In this document: positions 24,170-32,403 of the stretch, piece by piece
Layout of the letters: every line of letters begins with the position of its first letter
How positions within the stretch are numbered: the stretch's first letter is position 1
NCBI GenBank assembly: GCA_945787575.1
Contig: CALZKB010000066.1
Span: 1-36,591 of the forward strand
DNA: 36,591 nt
Source: Thermoanaerobaculia bacterium
GTDB lineage: Bacteria; Acidobacteriota; Thermoanaerobaculia; Multivoradales; JAHEKO01
Direction of reading: 5' to 3'
Position numbers and translations under genes: made by a program
Notes under the pieces: model-generated
Told to the model about the DNA's origin: nothing
Seen by the model: the letters and a program-made list of their open reading frames with translations, nothing else
The model's database searches: none

Positions 24170-25047
24170 GGGTGATACTCACCGGAGCCGGCGGACAGCT
24201 CGGTCGCGAGCTCGTGAGTGCGCTGCCGCCGTCGATCGACCTCGTCGCCTTCGACCGGGCGGCGCTCGACATCACCGAAAGCGATCGTGTGGCAGCCGTC
24301 GTCGAGGAGGTCGGGCCTGCGATGATCCTGAACGCGGCTGCTTTCACGGCGGTCGACCGCGCCGAGAAGGAGACATACACAGCCCGAGCCGTCAACCGAG
24401 ACGGCGTGGAGTATCTGGCGACGGCGGCACGCGAGGTCGGCGCGCGGATGATCCAGGTGTCGACCGACTTCGTCTTCGGCGGCTTCTCACCGGGAGCCTA
24501 CTCGCCCGACGACCCGGCCGACCCGCTCTCGACCTACGGCCGAACCAAGCACGAAGGCGATTGCCGAGTGCAGGAGATTCTCGGGGCGCGAGCGCTCGTC
24601 GTTCGGACCTCGCGCGTCTATTCGCGCCACGGGGACAACTTCGTCACCAAGATGCTGACGCTGATGGGCGAGCGGGAAGTCGTGCGGGTCGTGGACGATC
24701 AGGTCGGGTCGCCGACTTGGGCCGCGCTTCTCGCTCGAGTGCTCTGGAAAGCCACGAGATCCGACCTCTCCGGCATCCGTCACTGGTGCGACGGCGGGAG
24801 CTGTACGTGGTTCGAGTTCGCGACCGCCATTCAGGAGGAGGCTCTCGCTCGCCGAATCCTCGAACGGAGGGCGGATCTCGAGCCCGTGAGCAGCGACGAG
24901 TTCCCCACTGCCGCCCGGCGCCCCGCCAACAGTGTGCTCGACAGCTCGACGTTGTGCCGCGAGCTGGCGCTCGAAGCGACACCTTGGCGAATCGCCCTCG
25001 GTAGGATGTTGGACGAGGTGGCGGGAATCGAGACACTCCATGAGTAG
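24166..25047 (+). CDS. rfbD: dTDP-4-dehydrorhamnose reductase
   Basis: A 293-residue NAD(P)H-dependent short-chain dehydrogenase for the last rhamnose step. The nucleotide motif TGAGGQLG (6-13), STDFVFGG and the catalytic Y124-x3-K128 (STYGRTK) are present. The start is GTG 24166, overlapping the rfbC stop; a second GTG at 24172 (VILTGAGG) is possible. The end overlaps rfbB by 8 bases. Confidence 0.94.
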   Translation: MRVILTGAGGQLGRELVSALPPSIDLVAFDRAALDITESDRVAAVVEEVGPAMILNAAAFTAVDRAEKETYTARAVNRDGVEYLATAAREVGARMIQVSTDFVFGGFSPGAYSPDDPADPLSTYGRTKHEGDCRVQEILGARALVVRTSRVYSRHGDNFVTKMLTLMGEREVVRVVDDQVGSPTWAALLARVLWKATRSDLSGIRHWCDGGSCTWFEFATAIQEEALARRILERRADLEPVSSDEFPTAARRPANSVLDSSTLCRELALEATPWRIALGRMLDEVAGIETLHE

Positions 25048-26161
25048 GTTGCTGGTGACCGGTGGTGCCGGTTTCATCGGGGCGAATTTCGTCCGCTATT
25101 GGCTCGAGCATCACCCGGAGGATCGTGTCGTGGTGCTTGACGCCCTGACCTATGCGGGCAACCGCAGCAGCCTGCCGCCGGAGGACGAGCGCTGGCGCTG
25201 GGTCGAGGGCGACGTCGTCGATCGCGCCGGCAACGAGCAGCTGCTGCGCGAGGAGGAGATCGATACGGTCGTCCATTTCGCGGCCGAGTCGCACGTCGAT
25301 CGGTCGATCGAGAGTCCCCAACGGTTCGTCGAGGTCAACGTCGTCGGCACGAATGCGCTGCTCGAAGCGGTGCGCCGCGTCTGGGGTGAGTCCGAAGAAG
25401 GAGGCCTCTCGCCGACGCCGAGGCGGTTCCACCACGTTTCGACCGACGAAGTGTATGGCTCCCTGGGCCCGGCCGACCCGCCGGTCAGAGAGGCGACTCC
25501 CTACGCGCCCAACTCGCCCTACGCGGCGAGCAAAGCCGCCGCCGACCACCTGGTGCGCGCCTACTTCGAGACCTACCGACTCCCGGTGACCCTCAGCAAC
25601 TGCTCGAACAACTACGGGCCGTACCACTATCCCGAGAAGCTCATCCCTCTGTTCATCGTCAACCTCCTCGAAGGGCGCGAGCTGCCGGTCTACGGGGCCG
25701 GGATCAACGTACGGGATTGGCTTCACGTCGAAGACCACTGCCGCGGCCTCGAAGCGATCCTGCTGCGAGGCTTGCCCGGTGAGACCTACAACGTCGGCAG
25801 CCGCAACGAGCGGACCAATCTCGAGGTCGTGGAGGGACTCTGTGACGCCGTCGATCGAGCTTTCGCTGCCGAACCCGAGTTGAGCAAGCACTTCGCGAGC
25901 GCGCCGCCGGCGGCCGGCGTCCCCTCGAGATCCAAGATCCACTTCGTCAAGGATCGCCCGGGACACGACTTGCGTTACGCGATCGACCCATCGAAGCTCG
26001 AGCGCGAGCTGGGTTGGTCGCCGCGGGTGGAGTTCGATGAAGGCCTCGCGGCGACCGTGCGCTGGTACCTCGATCACGAGCGGTGGTGGCGGGAGATTCT
26101 CGGGCGCGGCGGCTACCGCGGATGGATCGCTCGACAATACGGGAGGCCGTCCGAGCTCTGA
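25040..26161 (+). CDS. rfbB: dTDP-glucose 4,6-dehydratase
   Basis: A 373-residue extended short-chain dehydrogenase for the second step of dTDP-rhamnose synthesis. It has GGAGFIG near the N-terminus, the dehydratase-specific T135-D136-E137 (VSTDEVYG), Y161-x3-K165 (SPYAASKAAAD), CSNNYGPYHYPEKLIP, and FVKDRPGHDLRYAID near the end. The start is ATG 25040 inside the end of rfbD. The gene order A-C-D-B completes the pathway in one overlapping operon. Confidence 0.96.
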   Translation: MSRLLVTGGAGFIGANFVRYWLEHHPEDRVVVLDALTYAGNRSSLPPEDERWRWVEGDVVDRAGNEQLLREEEIDTVVHFAAESHVDRSIESPQRFVEVNVVGTNALLEAVRRVWGESEEGGLSPTPRRFHHVSTDEVYGSLGPADPPVREATPYAPNSPYAASKAAADHLVRAYFETYRLPVTLSNCSNNYGPYHYPEKLIPLFIVNLLEGRELPVYGAGINVRDWLHVEDHCRGLEAILLRGLPGETYNVGSRNERTNLEVVEGLCDAVDRAFAAEPELSKHFASAPPAAGVPSRSKIHFVKDRPGHDLRYAIDPSKLERELGWSPRVEFDEGLAATVRWYLDHERWWREILGRGGYRGWIARQYGRPSEL

Positions 26162-26187
26162 ACCTGATCGATTCCACAGTGGCTCCG

Positions 26188-28005
26188 ATGAAAGCTGCTC
26201 TCTTCGTCCTCGTGGCGATTGCCTGCGGAGAGCCCGCGACCCCGCGCGACAGTGCGAGTCCGGGGCGACCGTCGACGGTGAGCGACGGATCCGGTCTCGT
26301 CGTCTGGGAGTCGAACCGCTCCGGCGCCTGGCGGATCTGGAGCGCCAGCCTCGAAAGCCGAGCGCCGCGCCAGCTGACCGCGGACGAATCGGGTCGCCGC
26401 CACTGCTGCCCTCACATCTCGCCGGACGGGCGGCGCATCGTGTTCCTCAGCCTGCCGGCCGGACCGCAGCGTTATCTCGATGATGACGCCCGCGGGTCGC
26501 TGCGCTGGGTCACGATCGACGGTCGCGAGGGCGGTGAAGTTGCGGAGGGCGCACGCACGTATTTCGAGCACCGGGCGGCGGTGTGGGTATCGGAGAACGA
26601 GCTGCGATATATCGCCGCCGACCGCTCGGTGCGGACTGCCGATCTGAGGACCGGCGTCGAGAGTACGACGCTCGAGCCTCAGCCGGACGAAGCGAGGCGC
26701 TGGCTGATCGACCCCACCGGCCGCTGGGCGGCGAGCGGCCGCGCCGTCCTCGCGCCGGTCGAAGACGGTCGCCTCGGGCGGCAGGTACCTCTGCCCGGCT
26801 GCCAGCCTTACTTCACCTCGGACGGCCGCTGGGCGTTCTGGACCGCAGGTGCGGGCGGCCCCATCGACCGCTACGACCTCGCGACCGGAGAGGCGTCGAC
26901 GATGCTCGAAAAAGGCGACGCACGCCTACCGGCCGACCGGGGCTACCTCTACTTCCCGATGCTCTCCTCCGATCGCACCCTGCTCGCCTTCGCGGCGTCG
27001 GGGGCGGAGCACGACCACTTTCGGGCCGACTACGACGTCTTCGTCGCGGAGGTCGATCCGGAATCGTTGGAGGTTCTCGCGGATCCGTTGCCGGTCGCGG
27101 CAGATCCCGCCGTCGATCGATTCCCAGATGTCTGGCGCCGGCCTCTCGAGCTCGGCCGGATCGTCGGTGAGACTCCTTTGGACGTCCGCGTCGCCGCTCC
27201 CGATGGCGAGTCTCGAGAGTGGAGATTGGGCTCCGAGACGGCGATCGGCCCCGTCTTCGAGTCGACTCTGACCGAGCCGGGCGTCTACCCGATAACTGCT
27301 CGCGGTGGCGACGGACGGCTGAACGGCGTGGTCGTCGCGACGGCGCCTCCGGTGCCCGTCCCCCCGAGTCGCGGTTGGCCGAGCCGGACGGACGGGAATC
27401 TGTGGAGCTGGGCGCGCGACTCGGCGCGGGCGACGACCACGCTGCAGGGTCCGGGACTCGGGTCTTCCGGCGAAGTGCTGAATCTCGCCGAAGGATCGGC
27501 GGTGGCTCAGGACAGCGCTGACCTCCTGTTCGCCGGGTTGCGGCGGACGAATCGTTTCTCGTTGGAGCTCGAGGTCGTTCCGCCACGCGAGTCGAGCAGC
27601 GAGCTCGGCGCGATCGTCTCGATCGGAAGCGACGCCAACCGAGAGAACCTCCTTCTCGGAGAGCGCGGCGGCCGACTGATCCTCCGGCTCCGAGTAGGGC
27701 CGAAGGCCGAACCCTTCGCGGAGGCGGACCTCGGACCGGCGGACCGAACGCCGGCCCACCTGGTCCTCACCTATACGCCCGGCCGGCTCGTGCTCTTCCG
27801 CGATGGCAGGGAGGTGCTGCGAACGACGGCGCTCCGCGGTCACTTCTTCCACTGGCGCCCCTACCCGCTGGTTCTCGGCGACCGTTGGAAGGGCGGGGCT
27901 CGTTGGTCAGGGACGCTCGATCGGATCGCCGTCTACGACCGGCTGCTATCGGCCGAGGAAGTCGCCGTCAACGCCCGACTCAGTCGAGATAGCCGAGCGC
28001 CCTGA
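26188..28005 (+). CDS. TolB/LamG-like two-domain exported protein, putative lipoprotein
   Basis: A 605-residue protein starting ATG 26188, 26 bases after rfbB. The N-terminus (MKAALFVLVAIAC) ends in a Cys at 13 and could be a lipoprotein signal, but the residue at -3 is Ala rather than Leu/Val/Ile, so the lipobox is imperfect. Residues about 35-340 contain TolB/WD40-type repeats (LVVWESNRSGAWRIW, CCPHISPDGRRIVFLS, PYFTSDGRWAFWTAG). Residues about 430-600 look like a LamG/concanavalin jelly roll (HLVLTYTPGRLVLFRDG, GTLDRIAVYDRLLSAEEV). Such folds bind proteins or sugars. A role in glycan export or recognition is suggested only by location. Its last 26 bases overlap the convergent sulfatase-like gene. 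Confidence 0.78.
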   Translation: MKAALFVLVAIACGEPATPRDSASPGRPSTVSDGSGLVVWESNRSGAWRIWSASLESRAPRQLTADESGRRHCCPHISPDGRRIVFLSLPAGPQRYLDDDARGSLRWVTIDGREGGEVAEGARTYFEHRAAVWVSENELRYIAADRSVRTADLRTGVESTTLEPQPDEARRWLIDPTGRWAASGRAVLAPVEDGRLGRQVPLPGCQPYFTSDGRWAFWTAGAGGPIDRYDLATGEASTMLEKGDARLPADRGYLYFPMLSSDRTLLAFAASGAEHDHFRADYDVFVAEVDPESLEVLADPLPVAADPAVDRFPDVWRRPLELGRIVGETPLDVRVAAPDGESREWRLGSETAIGPVFESTLTEPGVYPITARGGDGRLNGVVVATAPPVPVPPSRGWPSRTDGNLWSWARDSARATTTLQGPGLGSSGEVLNLAEGSAVAQDSADLLFAGLRRTNRFSLELEVVPPRESSSELGAIVSIGSDANRENLLLGERGGRLILRLRVGPKAEPFAEADLGPADRTPAHLVLTYTPGRLVLFRDGREVLRTTALRGHFFHWRPYPLVLGDRWKGGARWSGTLDRIAVYDRLLSAEEVAVNARLSRDSRAP

Positions 28006-30163
28006 GGTTCTTCTCGACCGTTTCGGTCAGCGCCTCGGCGTCGCTCCCGGGCTGGAGCGCCTGTCCGAGCTCGACCCAAGCGCGCAGATGCCCGCGAAGC
28101 CAGTCGGTCTCGAGACTGGGCGTGCCGGCGAGGTTGGTCGTCTCGTGGGGATCGTTGACGAGGTCGAAGACGTACTCCGGCTCCCGGTCACGGCCGGGGC
28201 CAGTCCCCATGCCCCACTGGGTATTGCGCCGCGGTGCCCAGACGAGCTTGCGAGTCGGCGTGGAGGCGGCGAAGATGCCCCCATCGACCCCCGGAGCCGC
28301 GGCGAAGCGCACGAGCGGCGGTTCTGCTGAATCCGGCCCGAGGAGGAGCGGCCAGAGCGACCTCCCCGACAGAGGCGGCGGATCGTAGTCGTCGACCAGC
28401 TGTCGGAGGGTGACGTAGAGGTCCTGGGTCGAAGTCGGGGAGGAGATCGATCGCGGCTCGATGACGCCGGGCCACCAGGCGACGAGCGGCACGTGGAGCT
28501 GGTGGCGGTAGAGCGAGAAGCCGTGGAGCGCGCCGTTGTGGTCGAAAAGCTCCTCACCGTGGTCTGAGGTGACGACCACGAGCACCTCGCCGGGCTCGTA
28601 ACGGCGGCCGACGTCGGCCAGCAGCTCGCCGAGCTGCGCGTCGCCGTAAGCGAGGCCCCCGCGGTAGAGCGCCCGGATGCGCTCTCGGTCGGCCGGCTCG
28701 GTGCGGATCTCACCCTTGCGCACCTTCAGCAGCGTGCCCGAATCTCCGCCGATCTGCGACGGGATCGCGGCGAGCCCGGGCGGCTCGAAAGCGGCCGGCG
28801 GGTCGTAGGGGTTGTGGGGATGGATGGTGTGGACGTACAGGAAGATCGACTCCCCCTCGCCGATCCCGGCCAGCCAGTCGAGCGCGGCCGCGTGGACCCA
28901 CTCGGCGTTGTCGTTGTAGGCGCCCTTCGGATGCTCGTCCAAGAGCACGCTCCGGTCGCAATGCTCGAAACCTCGGGTGAAGCCGTAGTCGTCGGAGACG
29001 AAGATATTGCCCGAGAACAGCGCCGTCCGACGGCCGGCAGCCGCAAACAGCTCGGCCAGCAGCGGCGGTCCGTTGGGCGGGAGCGGGCTGCGGTCGCTGT
29101 GAAGCACGGGGCGGCCGGTGAAGAGCGTCTTGGTCGACGGCAAGGTGTTCGGAGCGAGAGACTGGTGATCGGTGAAGGTGACCCCCTCACGGGCTAGCCG
29201 ATCGAGGGCGGGGGTGATCGTCTCTCCTCCCCCGAGATGGCCGACGGTGTCGGCGCGCAGGGCGTCGAGCACGTAGAGGAGAACGAGCCTCGGGGGTGCC
29301 GGCAAAGTCGGTGCCAGTGGCGCCGGGGGCGGTGGAGTCACCAGCTTGAGATCGCTCCAAACCGCGGGCTCTCCCGTCCCGCGGGCGAGAAGTCGGATTC
29401 TGACGAGTCCGGGTGCATCGCCGAGCGGAAGATCGAAAGAGCTCCCCGACAGCCGACGCCACCAGGCCTCGGGCCAGGCGAACATTTCGTCCATCCGTCC
29501 GTCCTCGGTTTCGAAGTGAATCTCGAAGCTCTGCTCGGCGCGCGGGTCCGCGGGCGGTGTCAGCCGGCCACGGAGCCGGCTGCCGGCCGAGACGCGTCGG
29601 ACGAGATCGACGATCGAGTAACCGCTCTGGCGAATCGTCCGGTCCTCGAAGTCGACGCGACCGGCCGGGAGCGCCTCCTCGAAGGTGGCGCGCTCGATAC
29701 CGACCTCGCTCCCTTCCGGCCAGAGGAAATCGACGGCCTGGCGACCGATCGGCAACGGCGGCAGTACGAGCACCTCCGGATCGAGCGGCAGGGTCGCCAC
29801 CGGCCTGCCGCCGGCCGTGACCTCGACGACACCGCTGTCGGCCAGCTGATGAACCTTGGTCTCGAATCTGAGCGTGCGCGGACGCGGCTCGAGGGTGGCC
29901 ACCTCGATCCGAGCGGGGCGGCGATAGGGGACCAGGCGGAGGGTCTGACTCTCGACCCAGCCCCACCAGCCGTGAACGAACCGATTGGCCGCCATCGACG
30001 GAGGCGGCTCCAACGTCCTTCCCTCGGTGATGATCTCGGGGCTCTGTAGCGGATCGAGGAGCGGACGCTCGACGAGGCTCGGGTCGGATTCGCAGGAGAG
30101 CAGGGCGCCGGCCGCGATCAGGACTCCGACGGCAGCGGCAGCCGGGCCGTCAAGTCGAGCCAT
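27980..30163 (-). CDS. Sulfatase-fold lipoprotein with Thr at the nucleophile site
   Basis: A 727-residue alkaline-phosphatase-superfamily protein. The signal ends LLSC (C24), a good lipobox, so the enzyme is probably membrane-anchored and periplasmic. Residues 60-290 are an extra beta-rich domain. Metal motifs of the sulfatase domain are present: D300 and D305 (VLDALRADTVG), IHPHNPYDPP (448-456), and D534-H535 (TSDHGEELFDH). At the formylglycine position the usual C/S-x-P-S-R reads T340-L-P-S-T344, so the Cys/Ser and the Arg are both replaced. A classical sulfatase is therefore unlikely. Thr nucleophiles occur in phosphoethanolamine and phosphoglycerol transferases of this superfamily, so a phosphotransferase or phosphoesterase is a better guess. 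Its ATG overlaps the previous stop (TGATG). Confidence 0.82.
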   Translation of the reverse strand: MARLDGPAAAAVGVLIAAGALLSCESDPSLVERPLLDPLQSPEIITEGRTLEPPPSMAANRFVHGWWGWVESQTLRLVPYRRPARIEVATLEPRPRTLRFETKVHQLADSGVVEVTAGGRPVATLPLDPEVLVLPPLPIGRQAVDFLWPEGSEVGIERATFEEALPAGRVDFEDRTIRQSGYSIVDLVRRVSAGSRLRGRLTPPADPRAEQSFEIHFETEDGRMDEMFAWPEAWWRRLSGSSFDLPLGDAPGLVRIRLLARGTGEPAVWSDLKLVTPPPPAPLAPTLPAPPRLVLLYVLDALRADTVGHLGGGETITPALDRLAREGVTFTDHQSLAPNTLPSTKTLFTGRPVLHSDRSPLPPNGPPLLAELFAAAGRRTALFSGNIFVSDDYGFTRGFEHCDRSVLLDEHPKGAYNDNAEWVHAAALDWLAGIGEGESIFLYVHTIHPHNPYDPPAAFEPPGLAAIPSQIGGDSGTLLKVRKGEIRTEPADRERIRALYRGGLAYGDAQLGELLADVGRRYEPGEVLVVVTSDHGEELFDHNGALHGFSLYRHQLHVPLVAWWPGVIEPRSISSPTSTQDLYVTLRQLVDDYDPPPLSGRSLWPLLLGPDSAEPPLVRFAAAPGVDGGIFAASTPTRKLVWAPRRNTQWGMGTGPGRDREPEYVFDLVNDPHETTNLAGTPSLETDWLRGHLRAWVELGQALQPGSDAEALTETVEKNLRALGYLD

Positions 30164-32403
30164 CAGGACGGGGATGCGATCTCAACGGTGGCCTCGCAGA
30201 AGTTCTCGCCGTTGCGACTCGAAAACCAGGCGACCGCTTCGCGCACGACATCGACTTTCAGCACGTAGGTTCCAGGTACGCGCGGCGCTTCGACGAGCAT
30301 CAACGCGCCGCCCTCTTCCCCGGGCTCGAGAGTGGCCGGAAGGGCGGTGCGGGAGCCCTCGAAGACCGCCACCTCGCCATCACGGTACCAGTGATAGGAG
30401 AGGGCGACACGGGTCAGCCCGAAACGGTTCCAGCGGAGGTTACCGGCGTTTCGCAGGCGAGTTTCGACTCGGAACTCCTCGCCGGTCGCCACGGTCGACG
30501 GCGCCTCGCAAGCGAGCCACTCGACCTGGAACGCCTCGTCGGCGTACACCTTGCGGCGCGGCCCGAGGTAGCGGACGCCGGCGCCTAGAAAGTAGCGATC
30601 CTTGACTCTACCGTTCTCGCGGTGGACCTTCCCGGTCCGGGGGTGGACCGTGAGTTGGTAGAGGTAGGAGGGCGGCTCGTCGTCCGGGACGATCCGCACC
30701 GGTCTAAACAGCTCCGGGTCGCTGGGTTGCAGCTCGACGATTTGCACGTCGTCGTCCGGATCTTCCGCGGTGAAGGGGACGACGACGGTGTCGTCGCCCA
30801 CCGACAGGGTGACCTCGTTGTCGGCGGCCTGGCTCCGGACCTCGAAGAGCACCGGTTCTTCGATCGGTTGCGGATGAACCATCCAGACCTGGGCGGCGAG
30901 GTTGCCGTAGAACAACATCTCCTCGCCGCGAACCACCATCACGTCCTTGCGACCGCGGAACCAGACGTGATCGATGACGACTCCACTGTAGCCGGGTATC
31001 GAATTGTGAATCGTTTTCTCCGTGGGAAAGAGCTTGAACGCCCGTCCCCGGACGTGCGATTGGAGAGTCGGTTCGCGAACCGGCGAGCCGAGGGGATGGA
31101 AGACGAGCACGCCGAGGAGCGCGCCTCCGAAGGCGAACGCCGGCACCAGCGACCAGGACGGGCGGACCCTAGTGACGAGAAAGAGAAACGCCGGGTAGGC
31201 GGTGACGAAGTAGCGGTTGCCGACGAAGCCGGCTCCTCCGTGCCAGTTGAAGGGAATCCAGACGAGGAAGAAGAGGGCGAGCGCGGCGGCCGAGGCGATG
31301 ACCGTCCAGCGCGTCCCGTCCCGCGCGCCGTTCACGAGAAACAGAATGATGGCGAGCACCGCGAACGGCATGTAAGGGATGAAGCCGGTGTGCCGACCCC
31401 ACAGGAAAGAGCCGAGGCTGCCCAAAGTCTTGTGGAGCTTGAACTCCGGCAGTCGCCAGAGCCAGGACCACGACTTGTTGGTCTTCAGCCGCTCGAGCTC
31501 GGCTTCGCTTTGAGGCGCGAGGGGGACGGCGTCGGGGTTGGCGATCCGAATGCCGGTGCGTTGGACGCCGAGATAGGCGCTCGGATGACCGGTGAAGGCG
31601 ACCGCGATGCCGCCGAAGGCTCCCATCGCGATGACGGCTGCCAGCAGCCAGGTCGCGATCGCCTTCCAGCGTCGCTCACGGCCGAGCGCCCAGAGCACGG
31701 GAACGCCCATTACCGCGAGCATCGGCTTGTGGTAGGTCGCGGCTGCGAGAGCTGACGCAGACACCGCCAGCCGGACAGCCGGCCGGCGAGAGAAGCTCCC
31801 CAGCCGATGCCACCAGCCTTCGAGGCGAGGCCGTGGCTCGGGCTCCACCAGGCCGAAGTAGAGGCAGGCGCAGACGCCGGTAGCCATGAACACTTCCGGA
31901 TGCAGCCAGAAGACGTAGACGAAGAGGCCGCTCACGATGAAGAAGCCTGTCGCGAAGAGGGCTGCCAGCCCCTCGCTGTTATAGCGCCGCAGGTACGACG
32001 TGCCCATTCCGACCATCGCCATCAACAGCAGGACGTTGAACGCCATCATCCCGTCGGCGCCGAACCAGTTGGTCAACGGTGCAGCGGCCATCGAGAAGAG
32101 ATAGGGCTTGCCGAAGTAGGTTGTCCGCCAACCGTCGTCGGTCATCACGATCGTGTTCTCGGCCGGCAGATGGGGAAACTCGTCGACCGCTCGCCGGCGG
32201 TCTTCGAGGTTGCACTCGAGGTCGCCGTCTTGAATCAGGCTCAGCGCCATCAGGAAGTAAGCCGGCTCGTCCGCCTTGTAGGTCAGCGGCATGCCGGGCT
32301 TACCGACGCAGAGCGGGAAGAGGAAGAGAAACGCGGTCAGGCAGATGAGAACGAGCGGGGTGAGCCTCTCCGCCGGGCGATTCGCGAGCTCTCTAGGTGA
32401 CAT
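30163..32403 (-). CDS. GT-C-like polytopic membrane protein with C-terminal Ig-like domain
   Basis: A 746-residue protein with about ten membrane helices in residues 15-430. An acidic pair D45-E46 sits in the first external loop (LTYKADEPAYFLMAL), the usual catalytic place in GT-C glycosyltransferases that use lipid-linked sugars. Residues about 440-640 are soluble and beta-rich. The last 100 or so (TRLRNAGNLRWN...LSYHWYRDGE...PGTYVLKVDVVREAVAWF) resemble an NBR1/Ig-like domain often fused to acidobacterial glycosyltransferases. The likely site is the periplasmic face of the inner membrane. The start overlaps the flippase end by 11 bases and the stop overlaps the sulfatase-like start. Substrate is unknown; identification as a glycosyltransferase is moderately supported. 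Confidence 0.75.
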   Translation of the reverse strand: MSPRELANRPAERLTPLVLICLTAFLFLFPLCVGKPGMPLTYKADEPAYFLMALSLIQDGDLECNLEDRRRAVDEFPHLPAENTIVMTDDGWRTTYFGKPYLFSMAAAPLTNWFGADGMMAFNVLLLMAMVGMGTSYLRRYNSEGLAALFATGFFIVSGLFVYVFWLHPEVFMATGVCACLYFGLVEPEPRPRLEGWWHRLGSFSRRPAVRLAVSASALAAATYHKPMLAVMGVPVLWALGRERRWKAIATWLLAAVIAMGAFGGIAVAFTGHPSAYLGVQRTGIRIANPDAVPLAPQSEAELERLKTNKSWSWLWRLPEFKLHKTLGSLGSFLWGRHTGFIPYMPFAVLAIILFLVNGARDGTRWTVIASAAALALFFLVWIPFNWHGGAGFVGNRYFVTAYPAFLFLVTRVRPSWSLVPAFAFGGALLGVLVFHPLGSPVREPTLQSHVRGRAFKLFPTEKTIHNSIPGYSGVVIDHVWFRGRKDVMVVRGEEMLFYGNLAAQVWMVHPQPIEEPVLFEVRSQAADNEVTLSVGDDTVVVPFTAEDPDDDVQIVELQPSDPELFRPVRIVPDDEPPSYLYQLTVHPRTGKVHRENGRVKDRYFLGAGVRYLGPRRKVYADEAFQVEWLACEAPSTVATGEEFRVETRLRNAGNLRWNRFGLTRVALSYHWYRDGEVAVFEGSRTALPATLEPGEEGGALMLVEAPRVPGTYVLKVDVVREAVAWFSSRNGENFCEATVEIASPS

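Noticed and set aside
24644-26137. A 497-codon frame opposite rfbD and rfbB.
   Set aside because: rfbD and rfbB are unmistakable on the plus strand and the antisense protein has no recognisable domain.
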